A stretch of 64,000 nucleotides of DNA. Source: Alteromonas profundi. Lineage in GTDB: Bacteria > Pseudomonadota > Gammaproteobacteria > Enterobacterales > Alteromonadaceae. The stretch lies in the NCBI RefSeq assembly GCF_010500865.1, contig NZ_JAAAWN010000005.1, forward strand, positions 180,416 to 244,415, in the 5' to 3' direction. Below, one piece after another: positions 1-9,149 of the stretch. Under the pieces are notes generated by a model, which saw only the letters and a list, made by a program, of their open reading frames with translations, did not search any database and was not told the origin of the DNA. Positions within the stretch are counted from its first letter, which is position 1, and every line of letters starts with the position of its first letter. The translations under genes and the position numbers were made by a program.

Positions 1-2
1 TA

Positions 3-1376
3 TTCACTGTCATATCGGCCGCTATGATAACGGTGTCGGCAACGGCGGTACGCTTTGCGTTGGGTATTCCTGCACAGTTAAATTGGTACCCTACTAACCT
101 AGCGTTTGTAGGTGTGGTTTGTGCCGTAGGCGTAATCGTTGTATTCGTCGCTATGTATGGCTTTAATGCAGTATCGGACTTTTCGCGTATTTGTGCGCCT
201 TGGTTGTTCACCATGTTTATCAGTGGGCCTTTGGTACTTATGCCTGCTCTCGCTGATGCTGTCATTGGACAAACATTCCTTACTAGCTGGGCCGATTTTA
301 TGCACATTGGCAGCACGTCGGTGTGGACCGGTGTTACAGACAGTGGTGAACCTGGCATTGGGTTGGTGGAAGTCATAGGCTTTTCTTGGGCGGCCAACAC
401 CATTACTCACTTTGGTCTAATCGATATGGCCATGCTTAGGTTTGCCAAGCGTAAGCGTTACGGTTTATGTACCTCTGCGGGTATGTTGTTCGGTCACTAC
501 ATCGCGTGGATCTCTGCAGGTATTATGGGTGCAGGCACTGCGGTTATCGTTCAAAAGTCTATCACTGAGCTTGACCCAGGTGACGTTGCGTTTCATGCGT
601 TAGGCTTGTCAGGCCTAGTGATTGTAATTGTGGCTGGGTGGACAACAGCTAATGCGAATTTGTACCGCGCTGGACTAGCTGCGCAAGCAATTTTTAAAGA
701 CAGATCGCGCACCAAAACCACCGCAGTTGTAGGCATGATAACAGTGGCTATTGCCTGCTTCCCATTTGTATTTTCTAAGTTGTTACCTTTATTAACCTAT
801 GCTGGATTGTTAGTGGTACCCGTTGGCGCTATTGTTTTCGCTGAACACGTTATCTTTCCGCGCATCGGTTATACACGTTATTGGGCGCACTTCCAAAGCC
901 TTACCCATAGTACACCAGCCGTAGCTAGCTGGGGCTTAGGACTTGTATTCGGCTTTGGCTTGAATTTCTTAGATGTTATTTCATTCTATTATCTATTCAT
1001 CCCTACATGGTTCTTTACTATTTTCGTATACACAGCATTGGCGGCTAAATACGGGGCGAAGCGGGAATACCCTGAAGAGCAGGCTGAGATGGCGTCTTTT
1101 TATTCGAAAGTGGAAGTTCAGCAGCAAGCGCAAGCTGATGCCTTGCCTGACGCCATAGAGGATACGTCTTTTGTCTCAAAAATCTTAAAGGTATTGTCGG
1201 TAGTGAGCCTGTTTGTCACTGTTGCCCTCGCAATCAATACCTTTTCATTCAGTGGCAATGTCACTGGCTACGAGAATAATCGTGAAATTTTCTTCAACGT
1301 TGGCTTCGCCTGTACGGTTATTTACTTCTTCACTGCTTACTGGGCTATGCGTCGCCAGAAGGCATTTGCAAAATAA
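3..1376 (+). CDS. NCS1-family permease, 5' end outside the window
   Basis: Integral membrane transporter of the nucleobase:cation symporter-1 (purine/cytosine permease) type. The reading frame stays open to the left edge, so the N-terminus is missing. About ten hydrophobic segments are visible, with family-like features such as FSWAANTITHFGL and a GWTTANANLYRAGLAA stretch resembling the NCS1 TM8 region. A charged, Gln/Ala-rich loop separates the last two membrane segments. The next gene, a polyol/hexuronate dehydrogenase, starts 9 bases after the stop, so the two are probably co-transcribed and the substrate may be a sugar alcohol or related compound rather than a nucleobase. The family assignment is fairly firm; the substrate is inference only. 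Confidence 0.8.
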   Translation, partial: FTVISAAMITVSATAVRFALGIPAQLNWYPTNLAFVGVVCAVGVIVVFVAMYGFNAVSDFSRICAPWLFTMFISGPLVLMPALADAVIGQTFLTSWADFMHIGSTSVWTGVTDSGEPGIGLVEVIGFSWAANTITHFGLIDMAMLRFAKRKRYGLCTSAGMLFGHYIAWISAGIMGAGTAVIVQKSITELDPGDVAFHALGLSGLVIVIVAGWTTANANLYRAGLAAQAIFKDRSRTKTTAVVGMITVAIACFPFVFSKLLPLLTYAGLLVVPVGAIVFAEHVIFPRIGYTRYWAHFQSLTHSTPAVASWGLGLVFGFGLNFLDVISFYYLFIPTWFFTIFVYTALAAKYGAKREYPEEQAEMASFYSKVEVQQQAQADALPDAIEDTSFVSKILKVLSVVSLFVTVALAINTFSFSGNVTGYENNREIFFNVGFACTVIYFFTAYWAMRRQKAFAK

Positions 1377-1385
1377 GGGCTTGTT

Positions 1386-2900
1386 ATGCAATCACAATCG
1401 AGCTTTAGCTTAAATAAATCTAACCTTGCTATGTTGCCAGACAACATAGCAACGCCAAACTTTGACCGCAGCGATGTCACTACCGGTATTGTTCATATTG
1501 GGGTAGGTGGTTTCCATCGATCTCATGAAGCTATGTATGTTAATGGCTATATGAATACAACGGGCGACCTAAATTGGGGGATTTGCGGTGTTGGCTTGCG
1601 CCCGGCAGATAAAAAGATGCAAGAGGTGTTGGAAAGCCAAGATTACTTGTACTCTTTGCTAGAAAAGCACCCAAGTGGCGAGCGTAACATTTCTGTCATT
1701 GGCGCCATTACTGAATTCATGATGGCCACCGAAAACCCTAAAGCGGTCATCGACAAAATAGCGTCACCGGAGGTCAAAATTGTATCTTTGACCATAACTG
1801 AGGGGGGGTATAACTTCGATCCCGCCACGGGCGAATTTATCGCTGATAACCCTGATGTTATTCATGATGTTGCTAACCCAACAGCCCCTCGACTGGTGTT
1901 TGGGTATTTATTGACTGCGCTTCAGGCGCGTAAAGCAGCGGGAATTGCGCCATTTACTATCATGTCGTGCGATAATATTCAGCACAACGGCGATGTACTA
2001 AAAGCAATGTTGCTGGCGTATGTGAATTTGGTGGATAAGGCGTTTGCCCAATGGGTAGAAACTAATGTCGCCTTTCCTAACTCCATGGTGGATAGAATTA
2101 CTCCAGCCACCACTGACGAAGACATGGACGAACTGGCCTCTTTAGGCATTAAGGATAGCTGGCCTGTAGTGTGTGAACCTTTTCATCAGTGGGTAATTGA
2201 AAATGACTTCTGCAATGATCGTCCTTCGTTTGAATCGGTAGGCGCTCAGTTTGTGAAGCATGTTGCTCCTTATGAAAAGCTCAAGCTGCGTATGCTTAAT
2301 GCTAGCCATTCAGTATTAGGTTTAGTTGGCTCTATAGCAGGTTTAGAAACTATCCACGGCAGTATGGAGAATGCTGCACTTCGGGACATGTTAGGTAAGT
2401 TCATGTGCACAGAAGTGATGCCAAATCTTGACGCAGTGGGCGATCTAGATGTTAATGAATACGGCGAGATCCTACTGACCCGTTTCGCTAATCCAAATAT
2501 CAAAGATGCCTTGTCACGTATTTGCCTTGAAAGTTCAGCAAAAATCCCTGTATTTTTACTTCCCACCGTGAAAGACAACCTTGCTAATGGCGGTAAACTT
2601 GATATTAGCGCCCTCGTTATTGCGTGTTGGGCATACTATAGCGAATTCCATACTTCGCAAGAAGGCAAGGCTCTATTAGTACAAGATGAATTGGCAGACG
2701 AGCTACAATCTGCCGCAAAAGGGTATGAAGAGAACCCACTTTCTTTCTTAACGGTAAGCAGTATTTTCGGCGAATTAATCGAGTATCAAGACTTTACTGC
2801 GCTTTACACAAACTACTTATCTCAGCTTCGCGCAGGTGAGCCTGTGCTTAAAATAGTGGCAGCACTAGCACCAAACGCTTCTGTGCCCAAAGCGAGTTAA
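1386..2900 (+). CDS. mannitol dehydrogenase family polyol/hexonate oxidoreductase
   Basis: NAD(P)-dependent long-chain dehydrogenase of the mannitol dehydrogenase / fructuronate reductase (UxuB, MtlD, M2DH) family, 504 residues, a normal length for the clade. The N-terminal Rossmann region carries VHIGVGGFHRSHEA (about residues 35-50). The catalytic pattern K-x4-N-x2-H is present as KLRMLNASH with K300, N305 and H308, matching the Lys/Asn/His of characterised mannitol 2-dehydrogenase. It would interconvert a polyol or aldonate with its keto form in the cytoplasm. It follows the NCS1 permease by 9 bases and is probably in one operon with it. Mannitol, arabinitol, mannonate and fructuronate are all possible substrates. 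The last codons lie in a 14-bp tandem repeat. Confidence 0.88.
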   Translation: MQSQSSFSLNKSNLAMLPDNIATPNFDRSDVTTGIVHIGVGGFHRSHEAMYVNGYMNTTGDLNWGICGVGLRPADKKMQEVLESQDYLYSLLEKHPSGERNISVIGAITEFMMATENPKAVIDKIASPEVKIVSLTITEGGYNFDPATGEFIADNPDVIHDVANPTAPRLVFGYLLTALQARKAAGIAPFTIMSCDNIQHNGDVLKAMLLAYVNLVDKAFAQWVETNVAFPNSMVDRITPATTDEDMDELASLGIKDSWPVVCEPFHQWVIENDFCNDRPSFESVGAQFVKHVAPYEKLKLRMLNASHSVLGLVGSIAGLETIHGSMENAALRDMLGKFMCTEVMPNLDAVGDLDVNEYGEILLTRFANPNIKDALSRICLESSAKIPVFLLPTVKDNLANGGKLDISALVIACWAYYSEFHTSQEGKALLVQDELADELQSAAKGYEENPLSFLTVSSIFGELIEYQDFTALYTNYLSQLRAGEPVLKIVAALAPNASVPKAS

Positions 2901-2933
2901 GAAAAGCGAGTTAAGAAAAGCGAGTTAAGAAAA
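2892..2933 (+). repeat. 3 x 14-bp tandem repeat spanning a stop codon
   Basis: Three perfect copies of GCGAGTTAAGAAAA lie end to end. The first copy contains the last sense codon and TAA stop of the polyol dehydrogenase, so each added copy duplicated the gene's end without changing the protein. This looks like slipped-strand expansion. Confidence 0.9.
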
Positions 2934-2967
2934 AGCCAGCGAATAAAGGCTAAAATAAGTAACCACA

Positions 2968-3056
2968 AAAAGGCGACGGCTTCCGGTGAAGTGACCCCCA
3001 ATAGTTGGACTATCCAATGACCGGGGGCACTTCAGCCATCCGGGTCGCCTTTTTAT
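2968..3056. terminator. long composite hairpin / terminator containing a mini-IS-like palindrome
   Basis: The outer arms AAAAAGGCGAC (about 2968-2978) and GTCGCCTTTTT form a classic bidirectional Rho-independent terminator stem, placed between the plus-strand dehydrogenase and the minus-strand LysR gene. Inside lies a second imperfect palindrome, 2987-3034, starting TGAAGTG and ending CACTTCA, with paired CCCC/GGGG and TTGG/CCAA blocks. Its halves look like the terminal inverted repeats of an IS3-family element placed face to face with nothing between. The terminator function is likely; the IS origin is inference from the look of the ends. Confidence 0.7.
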
Positions 3057-3164
3057 CTTCAACAAGGGCACGCTTTGCTGCTAACCCCAAGCTTTTCAAG
3101 CTTTTATGTACACTTATATACTTAGCGCGGGTAAAAATTAGCTTATCAAGCTTACCTTTGCACG

Positions 3165-3195
3165 GCTTATTGCTAGGCGTGGCCTAGCAATAAGC
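3165..3195. terminator. perfect 14-bp hairpin downstream of the LysR gene
   Basis: GCTTATTGCTAGGC, a GTG loop, then its exact reverse complement. It sits just beyond the stop of the minus-strand LysR gene. It has no T-run on the minus strand, so it may be a 3' RNA-stabilising hairpin or a Rho-assisted end rather than an intrinsic terminator. Confidence 0.5.
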
Positions 3196-3211
3196 GTTAA
3201 AGCTTCTCTGC

Positions 3212-4117
3212 TTAGCCGTGACTTTTAAAGTTGCTGGCTACTTCCATGATTTGTTCCCGCATCCACATATGCGCATAGTCGTGGTCGGCGCTAACATGCC
3301 AATATAAATAGTATTCTACAGCAGGCAAATCAAAGGGCATTTCATAAATCGCAAGGTCGTAATGCTTAGCTAAGTGGAAAGGAAGGCAGGCAATTAAATC
3401 GGTTTTTACAATAGTGCTTGGCACTGTTAAAAAGTGCTGTCCTCGCATTACTACCTTTCGTCTTTTGCCCATTTTATCAAGCGCAATATCAATCGGACCC
3501 ACCCCAGATTTTCGGTGTGACACGTTAATATGCCCAAGGCGTAAAAACGAATCGAGATCCAAACCGTTTTTAAGGGCAGGGTGATTCTTGCGTGCCAAAA
3601 CCACGAATCGGTCTTGTGCTATTTTTTCTTTGCATAGGTGCGGATCGGTGAAAGTAGAGGCATCGGCAAAAAAATCTAACGTTCCGCTTGCCATGGCCGA
3701 CACCACTTGGCTTCGAGGGATTTCATAATTTGTTATACCTATATTAGGCGCGAGATTTTGTAAACGCGCAACCAATCGGGGCATGATACTCGCTTCCAAC
3801 AGATCGCGACTGGCGAAGTTAAATGATTTCTCCGCCGTAAGGGGGTCAAAGGTATGGCTTTCCTGAACACTTTTACGTAATAACGCAAGTGCTTGGCGCG
3901 CTGGGACGATAATATTCTGCGCAACCGGCGTAGGGGTCATACTGTGCCCTGTACGCACGAAAAGAGGATCGTTGAGCATTTCCCTCAGCCTCGCGAGAGA
4001 GTTGCTCACCGCTGGTTGAGTGATGCACAACACATCAGCAGCTTTCGTCAGACTACCTGCCGTGTAAATAGCATCAAAAACCGCAAACAGATTTAAGTCA
4101 ATTCTATTTAAATTCAT
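3212..4117 (-). CDS. LysR-type transcriptional regulator
   Basis: LysR family DNA-binding regulator of 301 residues, normal length. Residues 1-65 form the winged helix-turn-helix, with the typical LNRIDLNLFAVFDAIYTAGS start and an AADVLCITQPAVSNSLARLR recognition segment. The rest is the substrate-binding-like effector domain. The N-terminal spelling resembles the NodD/SyrM-like group. The start is supported by AAGGGAT upstream of ATG. The gene is divergent from the MaoC-like hydratase with 185 bases between them, the standard arrangement for a LysR protein and its target, so regulation of that gene is a reasonable guess. It is convergent with the permease-dehydrogenase pair. The effector is unknown. 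Confidence 0.88.
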   Translation of the reverse strand: MNLNRIDLNLFAVFDAIYTAGSLTKAADVLCITQPAVSNSLARLREMLNDPLFVRTGHSMTPTPVAQNIIVPARQALALLRKSVQESHTFDPLTAEKSFNFASRDLLEASIMPRLVARLQNLAPNIGITNYEIPRSQVVSAMASGTLDFFADASTFTDPHLCKEKIAQDRFVVLARKNHPALKNGLDLDSFLRLGHINVSHRKSGVGPIDIALDKMGKRRKVVMRGQHFLTVPSTIVKTDLIACLPFHLAKHYDLAIYEMPFDLPAVEYYLYWHVSADHDYAHMWMREQIMEVASNFKSHG

Positions 4118-4302
4118 TGCATATCCCTTAGGTAATAAATGCCGGTATCATTGTTGCCCGTACCATTTTTACCGCTATGGTTTGACCGAAATTTACGTTA
4201 TTGTAACAAGAATACTTATAAATACCTATTATTAGAAGTTAATTGTATTATTCAACTGGTTGATAGTAGGATTTATGTAAATTCACCGGTATTGGATAAA
4301 AC

Positions 4303-4752
4303 ATGAAAACTCTCATCGACTTACAAGTAGGGGATACGTTAGAGCAACCTCAATGGCTAGTCGTCACCCAGTCTATGATCGATCAATTCGCCGAAGCCAC
4401 AGGAGATCACCAGTGGATTCACTTAGATAAGGAAAAGTGCAAAAGAGAAAGCCCTTTTTCAACGACTATTGCTCACGGCTTTTTAACCGCTTCATTAATG
4501 CCCAAAGCGTTTTCAGAGGTATTAGAAGAGTCGGATAAAATAGCCTCTACCATCAATTACGGCATTGATAATTTGCGTTTCTTAGAACCGGTAAAGTGCG
4601 AAGACAGTGTAAAGTACCAATTTAAACTGGTTGAGACACGTGTAAAACCGGCGGGCACGTTATACAAGGTAGAAGCAAGTTGCGTGTTAAAGTCGTCAGG
4701 TAAGCCGGCACTGGTGGGCACCTTTTTAATGCTTGGTGTACTAAAACCGTAA
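4303..4752 (+). CDS. MaoC-like (R)-enoyl-CoA hydratase / dehydratase
   Basis: Hot-dog fold protein of the MaoC/NodN family, 149 residues, full length for a single-domain member. The hydratase signature appears as ATGDHQWIHLD, with the Asp/His catalytic pair, followed by the IAHGFLTASL segment that lines the active site in this family. It probably hydrates or dehydrates an acyl-CoA thioester in the cytoplasm; many members supply (R)-3-hydroxyacyl-CoA, but the substrate is not visible here. It is transcribed divergently from the LysR regulator and ends at a bidirectional terminator at 4779-4817. Family assignment is firm, pathway unknown. Confidence 0.85.
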   Translation: MKTLIDLQVGDTLEQPQWLVVTQSMIDQFAEATGDHQWIHLDKEKCKRESPFSTTIAHGFLTASLMPKAFSEVLEESDKIASTINYGIDNLRFLEPVKCEDSVKYQFKLVETRVKPAGTLYKVEASCVLKSSGKPALVGTFLMLGVLKP

Positions 4753-4778
4753 GTTTAGTGGCGGGTTATACAAGCAAT

Positions 4779-4817
4779 AAAAAACGCTTATCACGGTAGA
4801 TGATAAGCGTTTTATTT
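4779..4817. terminator. bidirectional Rho-independent terminator
   Basis: AAAACGCTTATCA, a short loop, then TGATAAGCGTTTT, with an A-run before and a T-run after. It serves both the MaoC-like gene (plus) and the entericidin-like gene (minus), which converge here. Confidence 0.85.
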
Positions 4818-4836
4818 TGTTACGAGAAGACGATGC

Positions 4837-5004
4837 TTAATTAGACGCGTCCTCTGCACCTTCTTCTACTGCTTCACCTGCACTTTGAATATCTTCGCCA
4901 GCACCTTCAATAGTGGCACAGCCATTCATTGTGCCTAAAAAAGATGCAAACAACATTGCGGTAAATAGGTGGCGTAACTGTTTTGCTTTAGCTAGATTTT
5001 CCAT
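4837..5004 (-). CDS. entericidin-like small lipoprotein
   Basis: 55-residue lipoprotein of the entericidin A/B type. An N-terminal hydrophobic segment ends in a lipobox around GTMNGC, followed by the ATIEGAGEDIQSAGEAVEE amphipathic region typical of the family. I chose the ATG at 5004 because it leaves a proper signal peptide and has AAAGGAG just upstream; an in-frame ATG at 5124 would add 40 unlikely residues and overlap the MscS gene. Entericidins are small cell-envelope proteins, with EcnB linked to stationary phase lysis; the role here is unknown. It lies 43 bases after the MscS stop and may share its transcript. Confidence 0.82.
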   Translation of the reverse strand: MENLAKAKQLRHLFTAMLFASFLGTMNGCATIEGAGEDIQSAGEAVEEGAEDASN

Positions 5005-5047
5005 CTTCGTTCTCCTTTGTGTTAAAAAATTCGGAATAAGGGCTGGG

Positions 5048-6028
5048 TTAGTCTTCCCCTGAGCCACTTCCTTGCTGTTTGCCATTCGAATCATTTCGAC
5101 TGGCTGAAGAATTGTTGTTTCCATTACTCTTACGCTTGGCGCTGGTGAGCATGGTGTCTAAATTGTCACTGCCTTTAGAATTGAAATCTAACGTACGAAT
5201 TGGGAATGGAATAAGAATATCGTTTTCTTCCAACACACGTTTAACAGTCACTACTGCATCGTGACGGGCTACCATAAAGCCGGTGTCACCGGGGTAATCT
5301 ATCCAAAACCACACCAATAGATTAATGCTTGAATCACCGAAGCCTTCGGCGTACACAGCAGTTTCATGTTTATAGATAACATAGTCTTTTTCATTCATGG
5401 CCTCAGTGATTACTTTGGCCGCTTTTTCTACGTCATCGGAATAAGAAATACCTACGGGTACTTCTATTCGGCGGTAACCTAAGGTGGAGTAATTGGTTAA
5501 AATATTGCGAAATAGAATTTTGTTCGGAATAACTTCTATTTGGCCGAAAAAGGTTTCTACGATGGTATTACGTAGGTTAATGCCCTTTACGTTGCCAAAA
5601 ACGCTTTCGGCTTCAATAACATCACCAATATCGAAAGGCTTGCGAATACCCATAGCAATGCCAGCAATAAAGTTTTCCGTCATATCCTGAAATGCAAAGC
5701 CGATGGCTAATCCGACGATACCAGCGCCTGCCAGTAAGGATGTGACCGTGCCAGATAGACCAATAAAATCTAGCGCGATAAAAATTCCAGCAACCAAAAT
5801 GATGGCTTTAACAATTGAGGTGAGTAACGAGGCAATTTGGCGCGACTCAAATGTCCTACGCATCAACTTGCCTACCCATTTTCCCACGATTTTCGCGAGT
5901 ATGCCGAACCCAATAGCAATAAGAAATGCCACGACAATGTTAGGGAGAAGGGTAATTGCGCCTTTTAACCAAGACTCTAGTTTGTCACTAAGCAGTGTGT
6001 AAACTTCCTCAATTTTTATTAAATCCAT
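5048..6028 (-). CDS. MscS-family small-conductance mechanosensitive channel
   Basis: Inner-membrane channel of 326 residues, slightly longer than E. coli MscS. Three hydrophobic segments fill residues 20-140. The pore-lining TM3 is recognisable by its Gly/Ala-rich LLAGAGIVGLAIGFAF run, and the following QDMTENFIAGI and KPFDIGDVI segment opens the cytoplasmic beta domain. The last ~35 residues form a Ser/Asn/Gly/Lys-rich low-complexity tail not found in E. coli MscS. The protein would release solutes on hypo-osmotic shock. An entericidin-like gene follows on the same strand. Confidence 0.9.
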   Translation of the reverse strand: MDLIKIEEVYTLLSDKLESWLKGAITLLPNIVVAFLIAIGFGILAKIVGKWVGKLMRRTFESRQIASLLTSIVKAIILVAGIFIALDFIGLSGTVTSLLAGAGIVGLAIGFAFQDMTENFIAGIAMGIRKPFDIGDVIEAESVFGNVKGINLRNTIVETFFGQIEVIPNKILFRNILTNYSTLGYRRIEVPVGISYSDDVEKAAKVITEAMNEKDYVIYKHETAVYAEGFGDSSINLLVWFWIDYPGDTGFMVARHDAVVTVKRVLEENDILIPFPIRTLDFNSKGSDNLDTMLTSAKRKSNGNNNSSASRNDSNGKQQGSGSGED

Positions 6029-6425
6029 ACTCTCGCTTATTATTTCTGCTACATGCTAGAGGCTTATTCAATTTTCATTCCGCTACCGCTTGCTAAGTAA
6101 GATACTGATATAAATGGTTAATTATTTTCATAAGGTTAAACATTTCTGACCACTAAGAAAAAAATACTGGGTGTCAGAAAAGATTTCCCATAGGGCATTT
6201 TTGCTTATTGGTCTTTGGTATAAGTGGTCAGACCATGTGTAAAATTAATGTTAACCCATTATTAACAATAGATTTACAAACGCCCGTTTGAAGCATACCA
6301 TCAATTCGGTAGGTCATATTTTGTTCATGCCCTAATCACAATAACAATGAGAAATCGCCCAGCCTATTACTAGCGGAATGTGAGGGTTATCCCGGTAGTG
6401 ATGTGCCTAGATTTGGAATCACACT
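6029..6425. other. intergenic region upstream of TonB-dependent receptor
   Basis: AT-rich spacer between the divergent MscS gene and the receptor. No gene is seen. It holds two inverted repeats that could be operators: TGTTAA/TTAACA at 6249-6267 and CAAACG-CC-CGTTTG at 6277-6290. The second has the CG-centred look of a LacI-family site. Neither is assigned to a regulator. Confidence 0.4.
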
Positions 6426-9128
6426 ATGAATGTAAAAACGCGTAAAACTGCAGTGGCTGCTTTAGTAAGCTCAGCGTTTCTCTGTTCTCCCTTTGTTGCA
6501 TATGCTCAACAAACACAGGAGAGTGAAGAAACTGAGGCTAAAGAAGTTGAACTTATTCTTGTTACCGGTAGCTTCGTTCGTCGAAGTGAAAATTTTGAGT
6601 CTCCCTCGCCACTGGCGGTGGTAGACAGTGTTGCCATTGACGCTATCGGTGCGAAAAATATCGCTGATATCACCGAAACATTAACTATTAATACAGGTGC
6701 AGAAAATAACCCCGACGCATTTACCCAAAATGCTACTGCGGGGACCTCTAATATTAACCTGCGCGGTTTAGGGGTAGCCTCTACGTTGGTACTCCTTAAT
6801 AATAAACGCCAAGTGGTAAATGCTCAGCCCACTAACGAAGGGTTAAACTTTGTTGATACAAGCTCTTTGGTGCCTATGATAGCTATTGACCGTATGGAAG
6901 TGGTTAAAGACGGGGCGTCGGCCTTGTACGGATCGGATGCGGTCGCGGGTGTGGTGAACTTTATCACCAAAAGAAACTATGATGGGGTCATGATCAGTGC
7001 CGACTATCAAGACGGCGCGCATGGGGAAAATAAAGAATATATATTACAAGGGGTATGGGGCGCCACAGGGGACAACGGCAATGTAATGGCCGCAATTAGT
7101 TATACCAATCGGTCACCGTTGTTTTTAAGTGATAGACGTTTAAGTCGTCCGCAGGATGATACCAGTGCACTGGGAAATCCAGCGTCGTATTTTTTAAATA
7201 TTCCGGGCGTGGGCGCGTTACCCATAATCGACCCCTATGGGTGTGAAGAGTATGGCGGTACGCCGGATTTGCAGGCGCCTAGCGACACTATTCCAGGCTT
7301 GGAAGTGGGCTTTTGTGGGTTTGATTTTGGTAAATATTACTCGTATGTGGCAGATGAAAGTAGAATTAATACCTATGTAAGCGCCAATTATGAATTTGAT
7401 AACGATATTACTTGGACTGCTGAATTCGGTATGGCGAGAAATCGTGCCGAGCGTGGCGGGGCACCAAGTTTCCCTATACTTACTTCGCCAATAGTGCCCG
7501 ATTACCACCCACAAAATCCGTTTGGTCAATCTGTGGCTTTCTTTGGACGTGCAGAAGGTAACGGTTTTGAGGGTGATCCGGCAAACACAGAATCAGACAC
7601 TTTTCGCTTTAGCACCAATTTACAAGGTGTAACCGACAGCGGCTTCTGGGAAGTTAGCTATACCCGCGCCGTTAACGACTTCGTATTTAGTGTACCCGAC
7701 GTGCTAGATACCGAGTTTCAATTGGCGTTATACGGCTTTGGGGGCTCTGCGTGTGACCCTATAGCGGGGACGGCTGGAGAGGGTGACTGTGAATTTTTTA
7801 ACCCATTCGCCACGTCTTATACCAGTGCACCGAATTCAGAATATGTGGTTAATTCGTTTACCGGTAAACAGGTTATCGACTCCAAAGCCGATTTGGAAGT
7901 TTTTGAAGCTTTCACATCATTTGACGTATTTGAAGTTGGTGGCGGTTTCGCGGCACTCGCGTTAGGCGTACAATATCGTGAAAACCAACTCTCCCAAGAC
8001 TATGATGAGTTGTCTAATCAAGATAGCTTTACGTTTGTTATCGGCAATCCAGATATTAATGGCAGTCAAGATGTGTGGGCCGCGTTTGGGGAATTAGCAT
8101 TACCCTTAAACGAAGATTTAGATGTGCAACTAGCACTACGTTATGAAGACTACGGCGGTAGCATAGGCAGCACAGTAGACCCGAAATTAGCGGTTTCATA
8201 TCGGGCCACTGATACCTTCTCACTGCGCGGCTCCATATCCACCTCGTTTAGAGCGCCTACCGTGTTCCTCGCACAAGGGGGAGCTACTTCGCTACAACAA
8301 ATGGTCGACCCTGTTCAGGGGGCGGTAGCCTTTGTTGCCGTACGTACATCAGGTAACGAAGACCTTAAGCCAGAAGAGTCTACAGCTTACAATGTAGGTG
8401 TCTCTTTCGAGCCATTCCGAGATTTGTCCCTTGAACTTGACTATTGGAACTTTGAATTTGAAGATTTAATTATTCAAGAAAATGCGCAAGCATTATTAAA
8501 TGCTAATCCTACCGACCCCGATAGAATAGTAAGGGCGGGGGACCCACTGACCGGGCCCGTATTACAAATTAACAATACATACGTGAATGCAAGTTCGTTA
8601 GAAACCTCGGGTTTAGATTTTGTTGCCAGCTATAAGATGGAAACCGAACTTGGTAATTTTACCCCATCCCTTAACGCTACTTATATAACCAAATATGAGT
8701 TGATGGACCCGCAAGCTGGCACGATTGATGGTGCAGGACGCCGCAATTTCAATAACATAGGTGTTTCGTCTCCAGAACTACGTATGAACTTAGGGCTCGC
8801 ATGGCAACACGATGTACATGCGGCAAATATCTTCGTTCGCTATATTTCTTCTTATGATGACGATCAGAACTGCTCAGATGGCACGGTCAATGTGACAGGG
8901 TGTAGTGATGGTTTCTACGAAGTAGATAGCCAAGTAACAGTAGATGCACAGTACAACATTGATTTAGGCGCTATGTTTGAAACTGAACGAAGTTATGTGC
9001 TCTCCCTCGGCGGTATCAATATATTTGATGAAGATCCTCCACGGTTATTTACCAACAGTGGGTTTGACTCAAAGGTACACGATCCCCGTGGCCGTCAAAT
9101 TTATGCACGATTTGCAGTTGAATTTTAG
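6426..9128 (+). CDS. TonB-dependent outer membrane receptor
   Basis: 900-residue outer membrane receptor that uses TonB/ExbBD energy to import a ligand. A signal peptide ends near AYAQQ (about residue 28). A TonB box-like VELILVTG stretch comes next, and the plug spans about residues 55-190, with INLRGLG and the VVKDGASALYGSDAVAGVVNF segment typical of this family. The remaining ~700 residues form the beta-barrel, ending in a terminal Phe as needed for BAM assembly. No neighbouring transporter or enzyme shows the ligand; catecholate, peptide and carbohydrate ligands all fit receptors of this size. Its transcript probably ends at the hairpin at 9150-9174. Confidence 0.9.
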   Translation: MNVKTRKTAVAALVSSAFLCSPFVAYAQQTQESEETEAKEVELILVTGSFVRRSENFESPSPLAVVDSVAIDAIGAKNIADITETLTINTGAENNPDAFTQNATAGTSNINLRGLGVASTLVLLNNKRQVVNAQPTNEGLNFVDTSSLVPMIAIDRMEVVKDGASALYGSDAVAGVVNFITKRNYDGVMISADYQDGAHGENKEYILQGVWGATGDNGNVMAAISYTNRSPLFLSDRRLSRPQDDTSALGNPASYFLNIPGVGALPIIDPYGCEEYGGTPDLQAPSDTIPGLEVGFCGFDFGKYYSYVADESRINTYVSANYEFDNDITWTAEFGMARNRAERGGAPSFPILTSPIVPDYHPQNPFGQSVAFFGRAEGNGFEGDPANTESDTFRFSTNLQGVTDSGFWEVSYTRAVNDFVFSVPDVLDTEFQLALYGFGGSACDPIAGTAGEGDCEFFNPFATSYTSAPNSEYVVNSFTGKQVIDSKADLEVFEAFTSFDVFEVGGGFAALALGVQYRENQLSQDYDELSNQDSFTFVIGNPDINGSQDVWAAFGELALPLNEDLDVQLALRYEDYGGSIGSTVDPKLAVSYRATDTFSLRGSISTSFRAPTVFLAQGGATSLQQMVDPVQGAVAFVAVRTSGNEDLKPEESTAYNVGVSFEPFRDLSLELDYWNFEFEDLIIQENAQALLNANPTDPDRIVRAGDPLTGPVLQINNTYVNASSLETSGLDFVASYKMETELGNFTPSLNATYITKYELMDPQAGTIDGAGRRNFNNIGVSSPELRMNLGLAWQHDVHAANIFVRYISSYDDDQNCSDGTVNVTGCSDGFYEVDSQVTVDAQYNIDLGAMFETERSYVLSLGGINIFDEDPPRLFTNSGFDSKVHDPRGRQIYARFAVEF

Positions 9129-9149
9129 CTAAGTGTATTTTATCAAGGC

